Assembly: GCF_026914185.1 (NCBI RefSeq)
Contig: NC_070558.1
Location: forward strand, 2,728,001-2,792,000
Source of the DNA: Puccinia triticina
Taxonomy: Eukaryota > Basidiomycota > Pucciniomycetes > Pucciniales > Pucciniaceae
Direction: 5' to 3'
DNA length: 64,000 nucleotides
The notes beneath the pieces are model-generated. The model was not told the origin of the DNA. It worked only from the letters and a program-made list of their open reading frames with translations, and did not search any database. Positions 35,719 to 47,793 of the stretch are shown piece after piece. Numbering within the stretch: position 1 is the stretch's first letter; each line of letters starts with the position of its first letter. The translations under genes were made by a program, and so were the position numbers.

Positions 35719-36200
35719 CCAGGTACCACCCCCAAGTCCCGCTTTCCCCCGCCGGTTTAATTGGGTAACCCTCAGACCACTTTGAGCTGCCCCCAATGAC
35801 TGACAATAGACCGGCCATTGAGGACAGTCCCTGGTGCAATCATCAAGGGGAGTTGTTACTCCCCTCAATGACAAGTGCGTGCTGGTTGTTGGGGGAGCGC
35901 CCTCAATGACCATGACCAACCTGTTTGATGACCGGAACAGGTCGGTCATTGAGAGGTCCTCCCCTCAATGACCAACCTGTTCCGGTCATTGAGGGGAGGA
36001 CCTCTTGATGACGTGTCCATTCCAGTCATCAAGGATACCTCTTGGTGGCCTTTTTGATGAAAAAAAAGCTGCCGGGTACCGCTGGTACCCGCCTAATAGA
36101 CCCGTGGTACCCACCAGGCGGTGCCAAATGCGGTGCTGGGTGCCTGTTTTTGGCAAAAACTGCGCGGGTACTGGCTGTGTAAATGGTACCCAGGTATGTT
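35719..36200. repeat. Foldback-like hairpins of the CAATGACC/GGTCATTG type
   Basis: 35,780-36,035 consists of short inverted words CCCCTCAATGACC / GGTCATTGAGGGG and ACCTGTTCCGGTCATTGAG / its reverse. 36,070-36,195 repeats the GGTACC/GGTGCC words of 34,790-34,874. Non-coding; probably another foldback element with unresolved ends. Confidence 0.45.
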
Positions 36201-37538
36201 TTGACATTCTCTACAGTAAAACCTGCTCAATAAATCCCATTTTACCACTCCTCTGGCAACTGATGACAAGCAAAATCAATGGAGAGGAGCCAGAACTATC
36301 CCACATACACTGGGTACAACCACAGTCATCTCCAACCCGCAGCAACTGAAACTAACTGTTGAATTTGTCACCAAGGGGTAAATCAAATTTGGTGCACTGG
36401 TTGTGCTGCATTGGGCCTGCCCAAAGCCCACAAATCAAGCTTTCAATCCAAGAATGAGAGCTCTGATTGCTGACAAACCGCAAGCAGAATCTTCAAACCA
36501 GGCACAGAGCAGTGGTAAGCTTGTTCCCCGGGAATTCCAATGATTGCTTTAAGATACTGGTGCCTGATGGAGGCAATTTCTAAATTTTTGTCTTGGCTCA
36601 GACCATATGAAATTTAATAATCATGTGCACATACACATTAAGGCCAGCTGTGGGTGGCAAAACAAGGCTAAATTGATGGACAAGTGGCTCCAAATAGTGG
36701 TTTTGAGGTGTTGTGTTGTGTTTTCCTCTTTCTCATTAGTGTGCTTTCTGTTTTCTCTCATGTCACACTCTGTGACACCTCATCTTGTATGTAGTCTAGG
36801 TCAGTGTTCCAGGCGCAGAAGTCTCCCCTTTCTCATCCTTCTGTGTCTTTTCTGTTGGATTTTCATCTTCCTTCTGCCTCCTCTCCCATCTTCTTCTTCT
36901 CTGATCTTTTTTTCCTTGATCAGTACAGTCATACACTCATGAACCCCCTCACATTTTTTCTGCTTTTATCATTTGTCACATGCTAAATTCGCGTTGTGGA
37001 ACTACTCTGAGGAAAGAATAGAGCTTGAAGGGCTGCCTCTCAGGGGAACAATAAAAAGAATATAGGAGTATGGACTCTTAAGGAAAGGTGTGGCTATGGA
37101 AATTCTTGAGGTATGTCTGTAGGGTTTTACTTTAATGGGTATACTAATCTAATATGAGGAGTCAAGGATAATATAAACTCTGTCCAACCTGATATATTTG
37201 GCATAGACTTTATCAAGCTTGTCCACTCTGATTTAATGGCATAAGCTAGGCTAGTGAATGGTGACCAGTGATCTGGATTGCTGGGACAGGATCTGATGGG
37301 GAACAAAAGGTAGGGCCAAAGAGGTCAGACTATATACAAAATATTATGGGGCTGGGTTGTGGTTTGAAGAAAAGATGAAACAGTGAAAATTCTCAATCAA
37401 GGGGCTGAGGCTGAAAATGCTATGGGGATGGAAGGTTATGGAATGAGGCTGGAATGTGGAGAGACAATGAAACATCAGAAGAAAGGGATTACATGTCATA
37501 TGAGTGGCTGAAAAGGGAAGGGCTGAAACCAAAGGGGA
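36201..37538. other. AT-rich spacer
   Basis: No supportable gene or named repeat; open frames here are low-complexity. Confidence 0.4.
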
Positions 37539-37839
37539 CAACACTATGAAAAAAACTTGAGAAACTGGTGTCAGTTGACATGCCAGATCCAGGCTGATAA
37601 AATGTCACATACCTGAGTTTTTCCAGCTTGATTCCTGGTTGAATCCATGTATTTTTATGGATTAGCTCAGCCTAAGCAGTATGTTCAGACTCTGCTTAGC
37701 CACGCCAGCCACCATACTAACTTTGTGCACAGTTAGTGTGGAGCTGCTCAGCTGGCACAGCAGTAGCACCTGAATACATACAGGCACCCTTTCAAGCGGG
37801 AGGCATCCCTCCCTCCAACAGACAAGGCCGCATACACCC

Positions 37840-38491
37840 ACCCGCGTGGACCAGGAGGAATCCCTCCCGGTCAACAACATAACACAACCCGGAGGAATCC
37901 CTCCTGCCCCTGGTCAACAAGGCAAGACAACAGTCAACCGGGCGGAATCCCTCCTGGTCGGCAACATAGCACAACTGTTGACCAGGCGGAATCCCTCCCG
38001 GTTGACAGTTATGTACAACTGTCTGGACTGGGAGGACTCCCTCCCGGTTGACAACATCACACAACCGTTGACCGGGCGGAATCCCTCCCAGTTGACAACA
38101 TAGCACAACTGTTGACCGGGCGGAATCCCTCCCGGTCAACAGTTATGTACAACTGTCTCGACTGGGAGGACTCCCTCCCGGTTGACAACATCAAACAACT
38201 GTTGACCGGGCGGAATCCCTCCCGGTCGACAACATAGCACAACTGTTGACCTGGCGGAATTAGCACAACTGTTGACCAGGCGGAATTAGCACAACTGTTG
38301 ACTGGGCGGAATCCCTCCCGGTTGACAGTTATGTACAACTGTCTCGACTGGGAGGACTCCCTCCTGGTCAACAACATCACACAACTGTTGACCGGGCGGA
38401 ATCCCTCCCGGTTGACAGTTGGGAGGGAGTCCTCCCAGTCGAGACAGTTGTATATAACTGCAGGCCGGGAGGGATTCCGCCCGGTCAACAG
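37840..38491 (+). repeat. Left-arm hairpin repeat array of the CACTA element
   Basis: Tandem, imperfect copies of a unit containing GTTGACCGGGCGGAATCCC followed by TCCCGGTCAAC; each copy can fold on itself. The right arm (48,383-48,760) holds the same unit in mirror image. Such subterminal repeats are where CACTA transposases bind in studied elements; that role is inferred here. Confidence 0.7.
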
Positions 38492-39043
38492 TGTAAGAAT
38501 GATAGGTCAATTACTTTATGGAAACAGTTATTACAAAAAGAACTCAATAACATTAATGCACTTAAAAATATCAAAACAATTTTTAGACTAGTTTTTTGGT
38601 GATGATAATAATAAAGTGATGAAAGAATAAATAAATACCTTGAAGAAATGAATCAAATCAGGATAAAAAATCTGACACAAAGACAATGACAACAATGTAT
38701 AACAACAGGACTTTTACGACGAAACAGCCTGCCCAGAAGCTGAATCTAGCTTGTCCTAGATGTTAGCGATTGACAAAGATTGAGCTCGAAAGGTCGATTT
38801 GAACTGATCGGATTAACAAAGAAGAATTTAACTTTGAGTAGGTTGATGTTCGATGATTGAGGATGAAGTGATGTTGAAGGGATAAGAAGGAAAAGAAAGG
38901 GGAGAAGATTGTGATTGGCGGAAAGAGGTTGTTCCTTTGAATCAAAGAAGTCCGTGTGAGCCGATTGTCTGAGTGTAGAGTGTACGCGTGTGCATCATCA
39001 TGCATGCATGAACTAAACTCATTGTGCGAGTTTAAAACTGACA
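38492..39043 (-). repeat. Copia 3' LTR (552 bp)
   Basis: Purine tract GGAGGGG abuts its minus-strand start. It lacks the short internal duplication seen in the other LTR. Confidence 0.88.
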
Positions 39044-39049
39044 CCCCTC

Positions 39050-41033
39050 CTAAACACGCACATTGACCAAATGTAATTGTTTGAAAACGGAGAGCAGTTT
39101 GACTTTACCAAGAGGTTTAGTCAACGCGTCGGCAATCATGTTGACTGTTGAAACTTGCTCAACACAAAGAACTTTCATACCAATCAGCTGACGCACATAT
39201 TGAAAACGGATTTCAATATGTTTTGTATTTGGATTGAGTTGCGCTTCCTTGCTTATTATCACTGCCCCCAAGTTGTCATTGAAAATTACCGGGGGATCAA
39301 TTGCAATATCCAGAGAAGTGACAAGATTCAACATCCAGTGTAGCTGTTTGGCGCATTTATTGATTGATATAAACTCAGCCTCAGTCGTCAATTGAGCGAC
39401 CACTGATTGCTTCTTTGTCGTCCAGGAGATTGGGTTCCCAAAGAAAGTTATCACGTAACTGGACATAGACCGTTTTGTGACAATAGAAGTGCCGTAATCT
39501 GCATCTGCCCAGCCACACAAATGATTGTTTTGCTGATCAAGACGGAAGTGAATACCCACATCAACCGTGCCTTGAATGTATTGGAGAAGGTGTTTGATCA
39601 TAGACCAGTGACACAAGGAAGGGGAAGAGGCAAACTGTGCTAGCACGTTGACGGTAAAAGCAATATCTGGCCTTGTGTGAAGAGCCAGATAGTTGAGCAT
39701 ACCAATTGCTTTTTGCATTGTTTTTACGTCAAATGGTGGAGACTCCGACGCCACAACTCTATGAAAATTTAAAGGTGAAGGTGATTTGACCGTTGCAGCG
39801 CCAGCCATACCGAATTCGTCCAGTATCTTTGACGCAAAATCAGATTGGTGAATGACCAGAGATCCGTCTGCATGCCAGTTGAAGGTGTACCCAAGGTGTT
39901 GATCCGGACGCTCTTTGATCTTCAACACGTATGATTTCTTTAATTCGTCCAGAAATTTCAAAACAGCGTTCCGATTGCAACCAATAATCAAACCGTCATC
40001 AACGTGCATATGAAGAAAAATCGATTTATCTGCATTGTGAAACAGCGCATCATTGAGTAAAGCCGATTCGAATCCAATCAACTTGAGAGTCAAGACCAGA
40101 TGAGCTTTCCACATTCTGGGAGCTTGTTTAGTACCATATAACGATTTATTCAACTTCCAAACCCAGCCTTTTTTCATTGGATCCGGATCTTCAAAGCCAA
40201 GGACTTGAGCAATGTAGATTGACGCATCAATGTTGCCGTATAGAAAAGCTGTTTCCACGTCGAACTGGAAAACACACATCTTCTTATTCACAGCTAAAGA
40301 CAGCATCATCTTGAGCAATTCGTTACTCGCAACCAACAAATAAGTCTTGAAGTAATGGAGCATATGTTCTTGATGATTACAGAACACAACCCAGCGGGCT
40401 TTGTGGCAAATAATTTCCTTGAATTCATTGAGTTTTCTAGTCAATAACCACATCCCTCCAATAGTTTTGTCGTTGGACGGCGGAGGAACCAGAGTCCCAG
40501 TATTTTTTGATTGAAGAGAATCGAATTCGGAGGATAACGCTTTCTCCCAGTTCGGCAACGCCGCTTTGTCGTTCATTGCCTCGTTGATAGGCACCGATTC
40601 CGTCAAGCTCAATTCCGGAAACTCCATGGCAGATACAAAACTTGCTTCAGGCAGATTGCGATTCAATCGACAAGAACCCTCAATTATGTTAGATGGGTTG
40701 ACATTTGAACTGATATTTTTCGGCACTAGGTTGTTTTTAGACCCCCATTCGTAAGTAAAGAATTTAGTCGGCTGCCGAGTAGACGAAGAAGATGCGTTAG
40801 TTTGATGAGACGACACATCTAGGGATGGCGAAGGAGGAATCGGAGGAAGGATGGGTGGCAGTGACGAAGTTGTGGATGGAATTGAATCAGAAGTAGTCGG
40901 CACAGGAGGTGGAGTAGAGGGCGAAGGAACTGAGATTGAGGTATGTCCACCAGACTTTGATTGCAAGGATTTGTTGGCAGATATGTCAATTTCCACACGT
41001 TCGTCATGCGGTACCAAATCTGCACATGATGTG
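39050..41033 (-). pseudogene. Copia reverse transcriptase and RNase H part of the polyprotein
   Basis: About 660 open codons on the minus strand. The first 150 are Ser/Pro-rich linker. The RT core has FQFDVETAFLYG and MHVDDG, where the usual YVDD is HVDD. RNase H has WADADYG and TTEAEF, and the end reads NMIADALTKPL as in copia elements. The frame begins abruptly at the hAT target duplication (41,034-41,041); upstream codons continue on the other side at 45,064. The ATG at 41,044 is created by the junction and is not a genuine start. Confidence 0.88.
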
Positions 41034-41041
41034 GGCAAAGC

Positions 41042-44000
41042 CAACGGTGGGTCGCTACTTTACTTTACGATAACCGGGCATGTAAAGTAAAGTAGCGTCA
41101 CTGTGATGATCCCCGATACTCTAACAATACTAGTAACGGAAATTATCTGAGGGGCCTGATATCGTAGCGAGCCCTTTTTTTTTTTTGCTGAAGAATCTGT
41201 TATTGTAGAGTGAATGTTTTGGTATAACCCCTGAGTATCGAATTTGAAATAAACGGTTTAACCCTGAGTTTCAGCCCGGGGATTCTCACATTCTCTACCG
41301 GGGATAAAATTCATGATTTGGTGACACAGAGGCTTAAAGCTCAACAAGCTCCCACATTGTTCAATCTCCACACCAAAGTCCAGTACTCCCAGCATCCAAT
41401 CAGCTTGAATCCAGTTTTAACAGCATGACAGCCCCAAATCCTCAATCCACCCGCAAAGACCCCTCCGGCAACAAACTTAGTACTGGGTATGCGACTGATC
41501 AGTCAGAAACTCAGAATCACCGCCGCTCTTCACGTGCATCGTCACTAGTTGTTGCGCCAAACATGGTGGCTGTTTCATCTGACTCGCGGCTCAAATTGAC
41601 TCGTCCCGGCACCCAAAAACAATCCGCAGCGGCAGAGGATTCAGCGGATTCAGGTCAATCCATTGAGATTGAAGCTCAGTCTGAGGCAGAACCAGTGAGT
41701 GACTCTGAACCAGTCGCCGCAGCTAAAAAAACAACCAAGCCAAAGAAGAAGAAGAAAAAAGTGTCGACAATTCCTGAAAAGAAGACAAACACGTCTTCAG
41801 CCTCCAAAAAAAAAGTGAATTCTAAGAAGACTGAAACCACGGTATGTGAATTTAATGAATACATTATCATATCTTGTAAAAATTTTGATTGAATTGGATC
41901 AAAATGAATCATAAAGCTTACATTTTTACTTGATTTTACTTGACAAACAGGACCATGATTTTGACCAGGATACTGATGAAGGCTCAGTAGTCGTACGCTT
42001 GCAAGGAGGCAAAGCTAGGAAGGACAACATCGCAAACGTTGAGGAGTTTTTCTACCCACCAACCTATAAGCAAGGCGATCCCGAGGGGATCAATCTGAGC
42101 TATAAATGCCGATGGTGTAACGGTGTCTATCGTTCAAATATTACTTCCAACGGGAACTTGGTTTCCCATTGTGATGGATATACCCAGCTCGGGAAAAGTG
42201 CTCGCGGCTGTGTGAACAGAGATAAAGCCAAGCTGGCAGGGATCAAGCTTCCCCCTTCTGTGGCCGAACAAAGGATGATGGAGACCAACCTTAATGGCGA
42301 CCAAAAGCAGACCGGCATAGCTGGATTCCTCGAAGTCCAGCCACCCTTTCTCAACCGCGTTTTAAACCAGCTCATAATGATATGGCAAATACGTCAAGCA
42401 CTCCCATGGTCGCGCATTGAGGACCCCTATCTGCGTGCTGCATTTCAATATGTTAGTAGGAAAGCAATTCTATACGGCCAAAGATGGTCCTCGGACAAGT
42501 CAAAGGCGCTTTACTCAATGCTCAAGTCAAATGTTTTTACCGAGTTGAATGTTTGTCCGTCCTTGAGATAAACTATTGCAAAGAGATGCAGCTGACAGTT
42601 GTGTTACATTTTTGGTAGAATCTTGCAACCAAGTTTACCCTCATCCATGATGTCTGGACAACGAAGGGAAACCGGTTTGCGTTCATTGGCGCCGCGGTGG
42701 CATACATCGATGCTGATTGGAAATATGTGGTCCGGCATTTGGCATTAAAGATGCTCCCATGGAGACATGCTGGTCACCTATTAGCGCGTCCAATTACTGC
42801 TGTCCTCAAAAAGAACAACCTTTACCAAAAGATGAGTTGCTTATTTTTTTTGTGATGCTTCCTGTTCTAACGGGGCACTTTTTTTTCTGTGTCATTACAT
42901 GTTGGCTCAGACAACTGACTCCGGCTCGAACAATAATACAATGGCACGGACCATGTACAATCTCCTACATGATAATGTTGCAACAATTGCCGCCGACCTT
43001 GGAGTGAAGTCAGCCGAGTTCGCAGATTTAAAATGGCACCCCAAAACAATGCACGTGCGGTGCTTTTGCCACAAACTTGCCCTCATCGTGAATTCGGGAC
43101 TCAAAGCACTCTCCCTGAATACCCTAACTCCAGCGAAAACCAAGGAGTCTGTTTTGGGATTTTTCCCGGTTCTAAGTAAACTAACCGAAGAGGCGGAGCC
43201 GGAGGATACTTCTGAACAATCTTCAGCGGTTAAGACAAAGCCTCCGCATGCCGAAGAATATGACGGAGGGTCCAAGAGTGACTTTGGTAGCGCCAATGAA
43301 CTGTGTTCAGTAGATGACAAAGCCAGCAATTGTGACAGTGACAACCCTGAACAAGAAAACACCACTTTGGCCGACGAGAATTCTGATACCGAGCTCAACA
43401 TAAATACCAAATCCGAAAAACTCCGGCGTCTAACTGTGAAGGTATGTACATCATCCTCTGCGTCTGGTTTAGCTTGGGCCTAATTCTTTTTGTGTAACTT
43501 CCATGTCATAATTAGCTTGATACTGTTATCAAACTAATCACTCGCTCGGCGGCTCAGCGGGCCAATTTTGAGCGAACAGCCGAGAAGTTGCAGGTCAAAG
43601 TGGCCCCTTTGATTGCAGGTTACGGTATCAGATGGAACATCAAGTACCAAAGCTACCAAAAAGCCCTTGACGCCCGCGATGTAATCGACCACATTCTGAA
43701 AGAAGACCAAAAGCAAAAAACTGACAGCCTCTTCGACAACATACTGTTCTCCCCGCGTGATTGGATGGCGATAGAAAGTTTGAATGATGAGCTTGGGGTA
43801 ATTCATTCGCAATTCTCTCTCCTTACTGTCATTGCTAAATCATCAAATATGTATCTAACAAATTAGTCTTGTTTTTGTGTACTTGGCTAGGTGTTTGTCA
43901 AGCTGACCTCTCAGATGGAGGGTGATTCGGCTACAGGTACACATGTCATACCGAGGTACCTGGAGCTCAAGGAAAACCTTGAAGAAAAGCTCGATCGTTC

Positions 44001-45055
44001 AGCTCAAACGGATGCGCTTCACCCGATGTACTACGCAATGTTGAAACGGGTTGACAAATATCTCGATGAAGCTATGCAATGCGAGACCCTGGTGCTTTCT
44101 ACATTGATGCATCCTTGTTACAGGATGCATTTATTTGAGATCGTTTTTGGGGCTGAGAGTGCTCAGGTTACTGAAATCCTCGACTTATTCAAGCAAGAAT
44201 TTTGCAACACCGAAGCTCACCAAAAACACCTAGCCAGCATGAAGAACGCGCAGACCACGTATCCGAATGCGGTTTCTATAGATAAACCGGTGAAACCTTT
44301 ACCAGTAGCGAAATCACTCATGTCTCGTCTTGCTTCTCGTATGACCGCGCAACCAACGACAGCCCAGGTCCAGGAGGATGAGGTTCAAGCGTACTTGTCA
44401 GCTAACCTGTCATTTGAGGATGGTGCGATTGAAGATAAGAACACACCTTTGATGTGGTGGAAGGTATTGCCCATTTCATTTCCCCTTTTTTCGTCAATCT
44501 CGATAGCATGCTGGACTCAAGCTGATTTCATATGTAATAAACAGGCAAACCAAGCACGTTACCCAACCCTTGCAGTAATGGCCCGGGCTTATCTGGGCAC
44601 CCCGGCTAGCTCGTGTGCAGTTGAGAGGCTATTTTCAGCAGCAGCTGATGTATGTAGCAGCAACCGAGGTCGCTTGCTACCCTCCACAATGTCGCATTGT
44701 GTGAGCAGCCTTATGTGGCTCCGTCAAGAAGTCCCCCTGACAGGAAACTTTGCGGAGGCTGGAAAGGCTTTGAAAGCTTTGGTTAAGCCCAGCCAATAGT
44801 ACACTCTCCTTCGCAAATCTGCTGCTCAAGTTATTGTAGTTATTGAACCTTGGCTTTAGATATTGTAACGGAATTAAAAAATAAACATTTACATTGCCTG
44901 ATATCGTATTGGTATAGAGAAAAAAATAATGAGAAATTAGGTTATTGTAAAGTAGGCTAAAAAGTGGATCCCGGCAAGAAAAGTACCGGTATCGAGCAAA
45001 AAAAAACTACGATAACGCTACTTTACCGATAACTGTAAAGTAGCGACCCACCGTT
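41042..45055 (+). mobile_element. Full-length hAT DNA transposon (4.0 kb)
   Basis: Ends CAACGGTGGGTCGCTACTTT (left) and, reversed, AACGGTGGGTCGCTACTTT (right), flanked by GGCAAAGC at 41,034-41,041 and 45,056-45,063. An 8-bp duplication and a CAACG start (YARNG pattern) are typical of hAT elements. Subterminal words GTAAAGTAAAGTAGC occur in both orientations. It carries one multi-exon transposase gene on the plus strand, opposite to the copia host. Confidence 0.92.
41425..44799 (+). CDS. hAT transposase
   Basis: Exons read 41425-41841, 41951-42550, 42619 to about 42834, about 42911-43441, 43516-43797, 43891-44463 and 44545-44799, giving roughly 950 aa. Order: a charged Ser/Lys-rich N-terminus; a BED-type zinc finger (CRWCNGVYRSN...LVSHC); a core with TTKGNRFAFIGAAVAY, TDSGSNNNTM and CFCHKLALIVNSGL; and the C-terminal dimerisation domain with LGTPASSCAVERLFSAAADV. 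All intron borders except the third are GT-AG and in phase. The third (near 42,835-42,910) has no clean donor, so it may be mis-read or broken. Apart from that, no stop or frameshift is seen, so the element could be young or active. Confidence 0.85.
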
Positions 45056-45063
45056 GGCAAAGC

Positions 45064-46717
45064 TGTAGGAAGCTTAATCATTGCAGACTTGGAATTATAT
45101 GGAAAGGAAAGAATAGAAGGGGTATAGTCTCGACTGATAATCGTCCGGCAAGATATGGGATCAAAAAATTGCATAGCATCCAATCGAGGCTCGTAGCCAA
45201 GGAAAAGAGATGGTTTCAAAGGTGGAAGAACCTTAGAGGAAGGCGACTGGGTATGGATGTAGACTTTTAAGCCAAAGAGTATGAACTTGTCTCACTTTTT
45301 CAATTGATGAATGTTGTTCAACCAGCACCAAATTTGGAGACTGCCAGTCAAGTGCAGCTGTCGGGAGCATATTGATTAGAAACAATGCGAATTTAGCCGC
45401 CTCATCCCAATAGTTAAGGGGAACCAAACACTGAGCCAACATGCAGCGCATTTTCATGAGCAACGTTTGGTTGAACCATTCGGCCAAACCATTAGTTTGG
45501 GGTGAGTTCGCCGGACCTTGTTCAAGAGAGATGCCGCATTGAGACAGGAAGGTCTTGAAAACAATCAAACCAAATTCCCCGCCACAATCAGTATGCAGAA
45601 TTGATGGAGTTACGTCTAAATGATTTTTTACCTCATTTAGATAAGACATTATTTTTGTTTCCGCCTCCGATTTTTTCTGCATCAAGTAGATACGATTGAA
45701 CCGGGAAAAATCATTGACCAACACAAGAATGTATCAAAAGGATCCTTGAGAGTTTGGTGAGACCTGTAAAACATCCAGGTGAATCATCTTGAATGGCGAA
45801 GAAGCAGACGGAAGGGGATTGCTATGTGCAGAACACTTAAGCTTGGCCATTCTACACACCTCACAATGTATCAAAGAGCCGGATTTCTTGTTTGGGGTAA
45901 TCTTCATCAAGTCAAAGAATTTTTTCAAATAAACATCTGAGGGGTGACCAAGAATAATATGCCAATCCTTCAACGCATTGCTCTTGTTTATTGAAAAAAG
46001 TGACCGGGATGTAACAACACTTGAACCAGATGACACATAAAGATTGCCAGTCCGAGGAAATTTTTTGATAACCGTTCGACCCATGTACACCAAAAACAAT
46101 TTGTTTTTGTGCACACAATGAAACCCGTGATCTTTAAGCTGGGAGACCGAAATTAGATTACACTTCCCGTCTGGCGCCAAATAAACAGGAAAAATATTAT
46201 ATTTCCCAAAACGCATTGACCCGATGTGAGTGATATCAATTGAACCAGAATATGTACGCATTTTCTTAGTGATCGGTTGTAAATTGGACAGAAGACGTGA
46301 ATCGGAAACCGTGGACTTTGATGCACCGGTATCAAGAACCAGTCGAATTTTTTTGTTGTCAATCGGTCCGATATGAAAGTTGTTCTCGTCTTCCACAAAA
46401 AATCCAGTGTCTTCCGCATCAACAGATTGCTCATCAATAGCGTCAGCTTTGTCTTCAATGTCTGATTCGTCAATAGAGTTTAAACGCTGAGTCCGGAGTT
46501 TTGATAGCAATTCAATGAGTTGGTCAAGCTCTTGATTGCTCATTTTCAGTTTTGAATTGGGTACAGAACTTGTTTGATTTTTTGTTGGCACAACGTTCCT
46601 GAATTTTTTATCAACAGCTTTGAATTTATCTTTATTTGGCTTGACAAATGATTTAGACAATACGACATTTAATACTGCTGAACCAGACTGTTCAGCTCGA
46701 TTGTGTTCGGCACCCAT
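45064..46717 (-). pseudogene. Copia protease and integrase part, with stop and frameshift
   Basis: From the minus-strand start at 46,717: the aspartic protease motif LVLDTGASKSTVS; the GAG-pre-integrase segment DWHIILGHPS with a zinc-binding CEVCRMAKLKCSAH; then the integrase core (HLDVLQVS, later VNDFSRF, HTDCGGEFG, NGLAEWFNQ). A TGA at 45,734-45,736 interrupts the integrase and a frameshift occurs near 45,290. The frame then continues as LFLGYEPRLDAMQFFDP until the hAT insertion. The order fixes this as Ty1/copia. Confidence 0.85.
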
Positions 46718-46804
46718 ATGAATGTTGGAATATATGCTTCAAGCCCCATTTGAGGGGGCCAAGCTATATGATCTAATATCCAAAAATCACCAGTAAGACC
46801 AACT

Positions 46805-46878
46805 GTGTGTTTAGCTCAGTGGTATAAGAGCAGCTCTCATGAATGTAGAAGGTTGTGGGTTCAAATCCCACAACACAC
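46805..46878 (+). repeat. tRNA-like repeat, copy 2, inside copia gag
   Basis: 74 nt with A-box TTAGCTCAGTGG and B-box GGTTCAAATCC, ends pairing GTGTGTT/AACACAC, and T arm intact (GTGGG/CCCAC). The anticodon arm does not form a normal 5-bp stem. Same sequence as 34,393-34,474 apart from a few changes. Its position inside the retrotransposon indicates insertion as a mobile tRNA-derived unit. Confidence 0.5.
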
Positions 46879-46887
46879 AATACAATG

Positions 46888-47134
46888 CACTGCAAAAAAA
46901 ACTGTGTCAACTGTGAGCAGTTGACATGCGGTAACTCTGAGGAAGCTTGTGGTGTTACACCAGCCTTACCCAAGGTTTGACTCAACCAAAGCTTCAATGC
47001 ACAGTCACTGTGCACCTTGCACAGTGACTGTGCCAACAAAGGCACTTGTGCATTCAGGTGGAGTTACAATGGTAGCTTGGCTTGAGTATCCTGCATGTCA
47101 ACTGCAAGCAGTTGACCAAGGTTTTTTTGCAGTG
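46888..47134. mobile_element. CACTA-like MITE (247 bp) inserted in copia gag
   Basis: Ends CACTGCAAAAAAAACTGTG and, reversed, CACTGCAAAAAAACCTTGG, flanked by ATG at 46,885-46,887 and 47,135-47,137. The inner word GCAGTTGACATGC is mirrored and is shared with the ends of the 37,542-49,040 element (TCAGTTGACATGC), so both belong to one family. Non-coding. Confidence 0.8.
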
Positions 47135-47137
47135 ATG

Positions 47138-47720
47138 AATGGCAACTTTCTCAAACGTAAATGGATCAACATCGAAGAGGGTTTGAACTAGGCCGGTTAA
47201 TGATGAATCGAACCAAAAGCTTTTGAGAAAAAATATTCCAGCCATTGCCGTATCAATCTGTGTTGCAGGATGAGATAGTTGTGCCGATTTTAATGAAGTG
47301 TACATAGATTGAAATTTACTGATGTGATTGGCAATGGATGTTCCGGGAACAAAGTTGAGATGAATGAGTGAGTAGATCTTGTCGCCAAGCTTTATCAAGG
47401 ATTGTTCTCCGCATGCTAGAGCTAAGTTCTCCATCGCTTTTGAAAACGTATTGGATGCTTGTACGACTGACTGCAGATTGGATGAGACGCATAACTCAAG
47501 AAGAGTATACGCATTGGATGTTTTCTTTTGGAACTTCTTTTCCGTTTTGTGTAGCTCGCACCAAGTGGCATTGAACACTTCCTCATCCCCACAGCCAGTA
47601 ACAAGATGAGTGAATGATTTCTTCCACTCCGGCCAATTATTGCAATGGAGCTTTGTGATTCGTAACTTGTCACCTAGGAATCATCATTGACTTGAGGGAC
47701 TACCGGATGTTCTGCCATCT
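47138..47720 (-). pseudogene. Copia gag remnant
   Basis: Minus strand begins MAEHPVVPQVND near 47,719, meets an early stop, then shifts frame into NWPEWKKSFTHLV, a run through TWCELHKTEKKF and LGDKIYSLIHLNF. The general form (UBN2/gag-like helical protein before protease) fits copia gag. The MITE and tRNA-like repeat break its end. Confidence 0.65.
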
Positions 47721-47793
47721 TGTTTGTATTATATCTAAGAGTGTCTTCTTGTTTTGAGTTCTTTTAACTGTAAAGTATTGACTCTCGCTACCA

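Noticed and set aside
41042..41046. The ATG at 41,044 as the start of the 664-codon copia frame
   Set aside because: It is made by the hAT/copia junction; upstream copia codons are found on the other side of the insertion.
41425..41912. Lys/Ser-rich frame as a separate nuclear protein
   Set aside because: It splices in phase into the BED finger and hAT core, so it is the transposase N-terminus.
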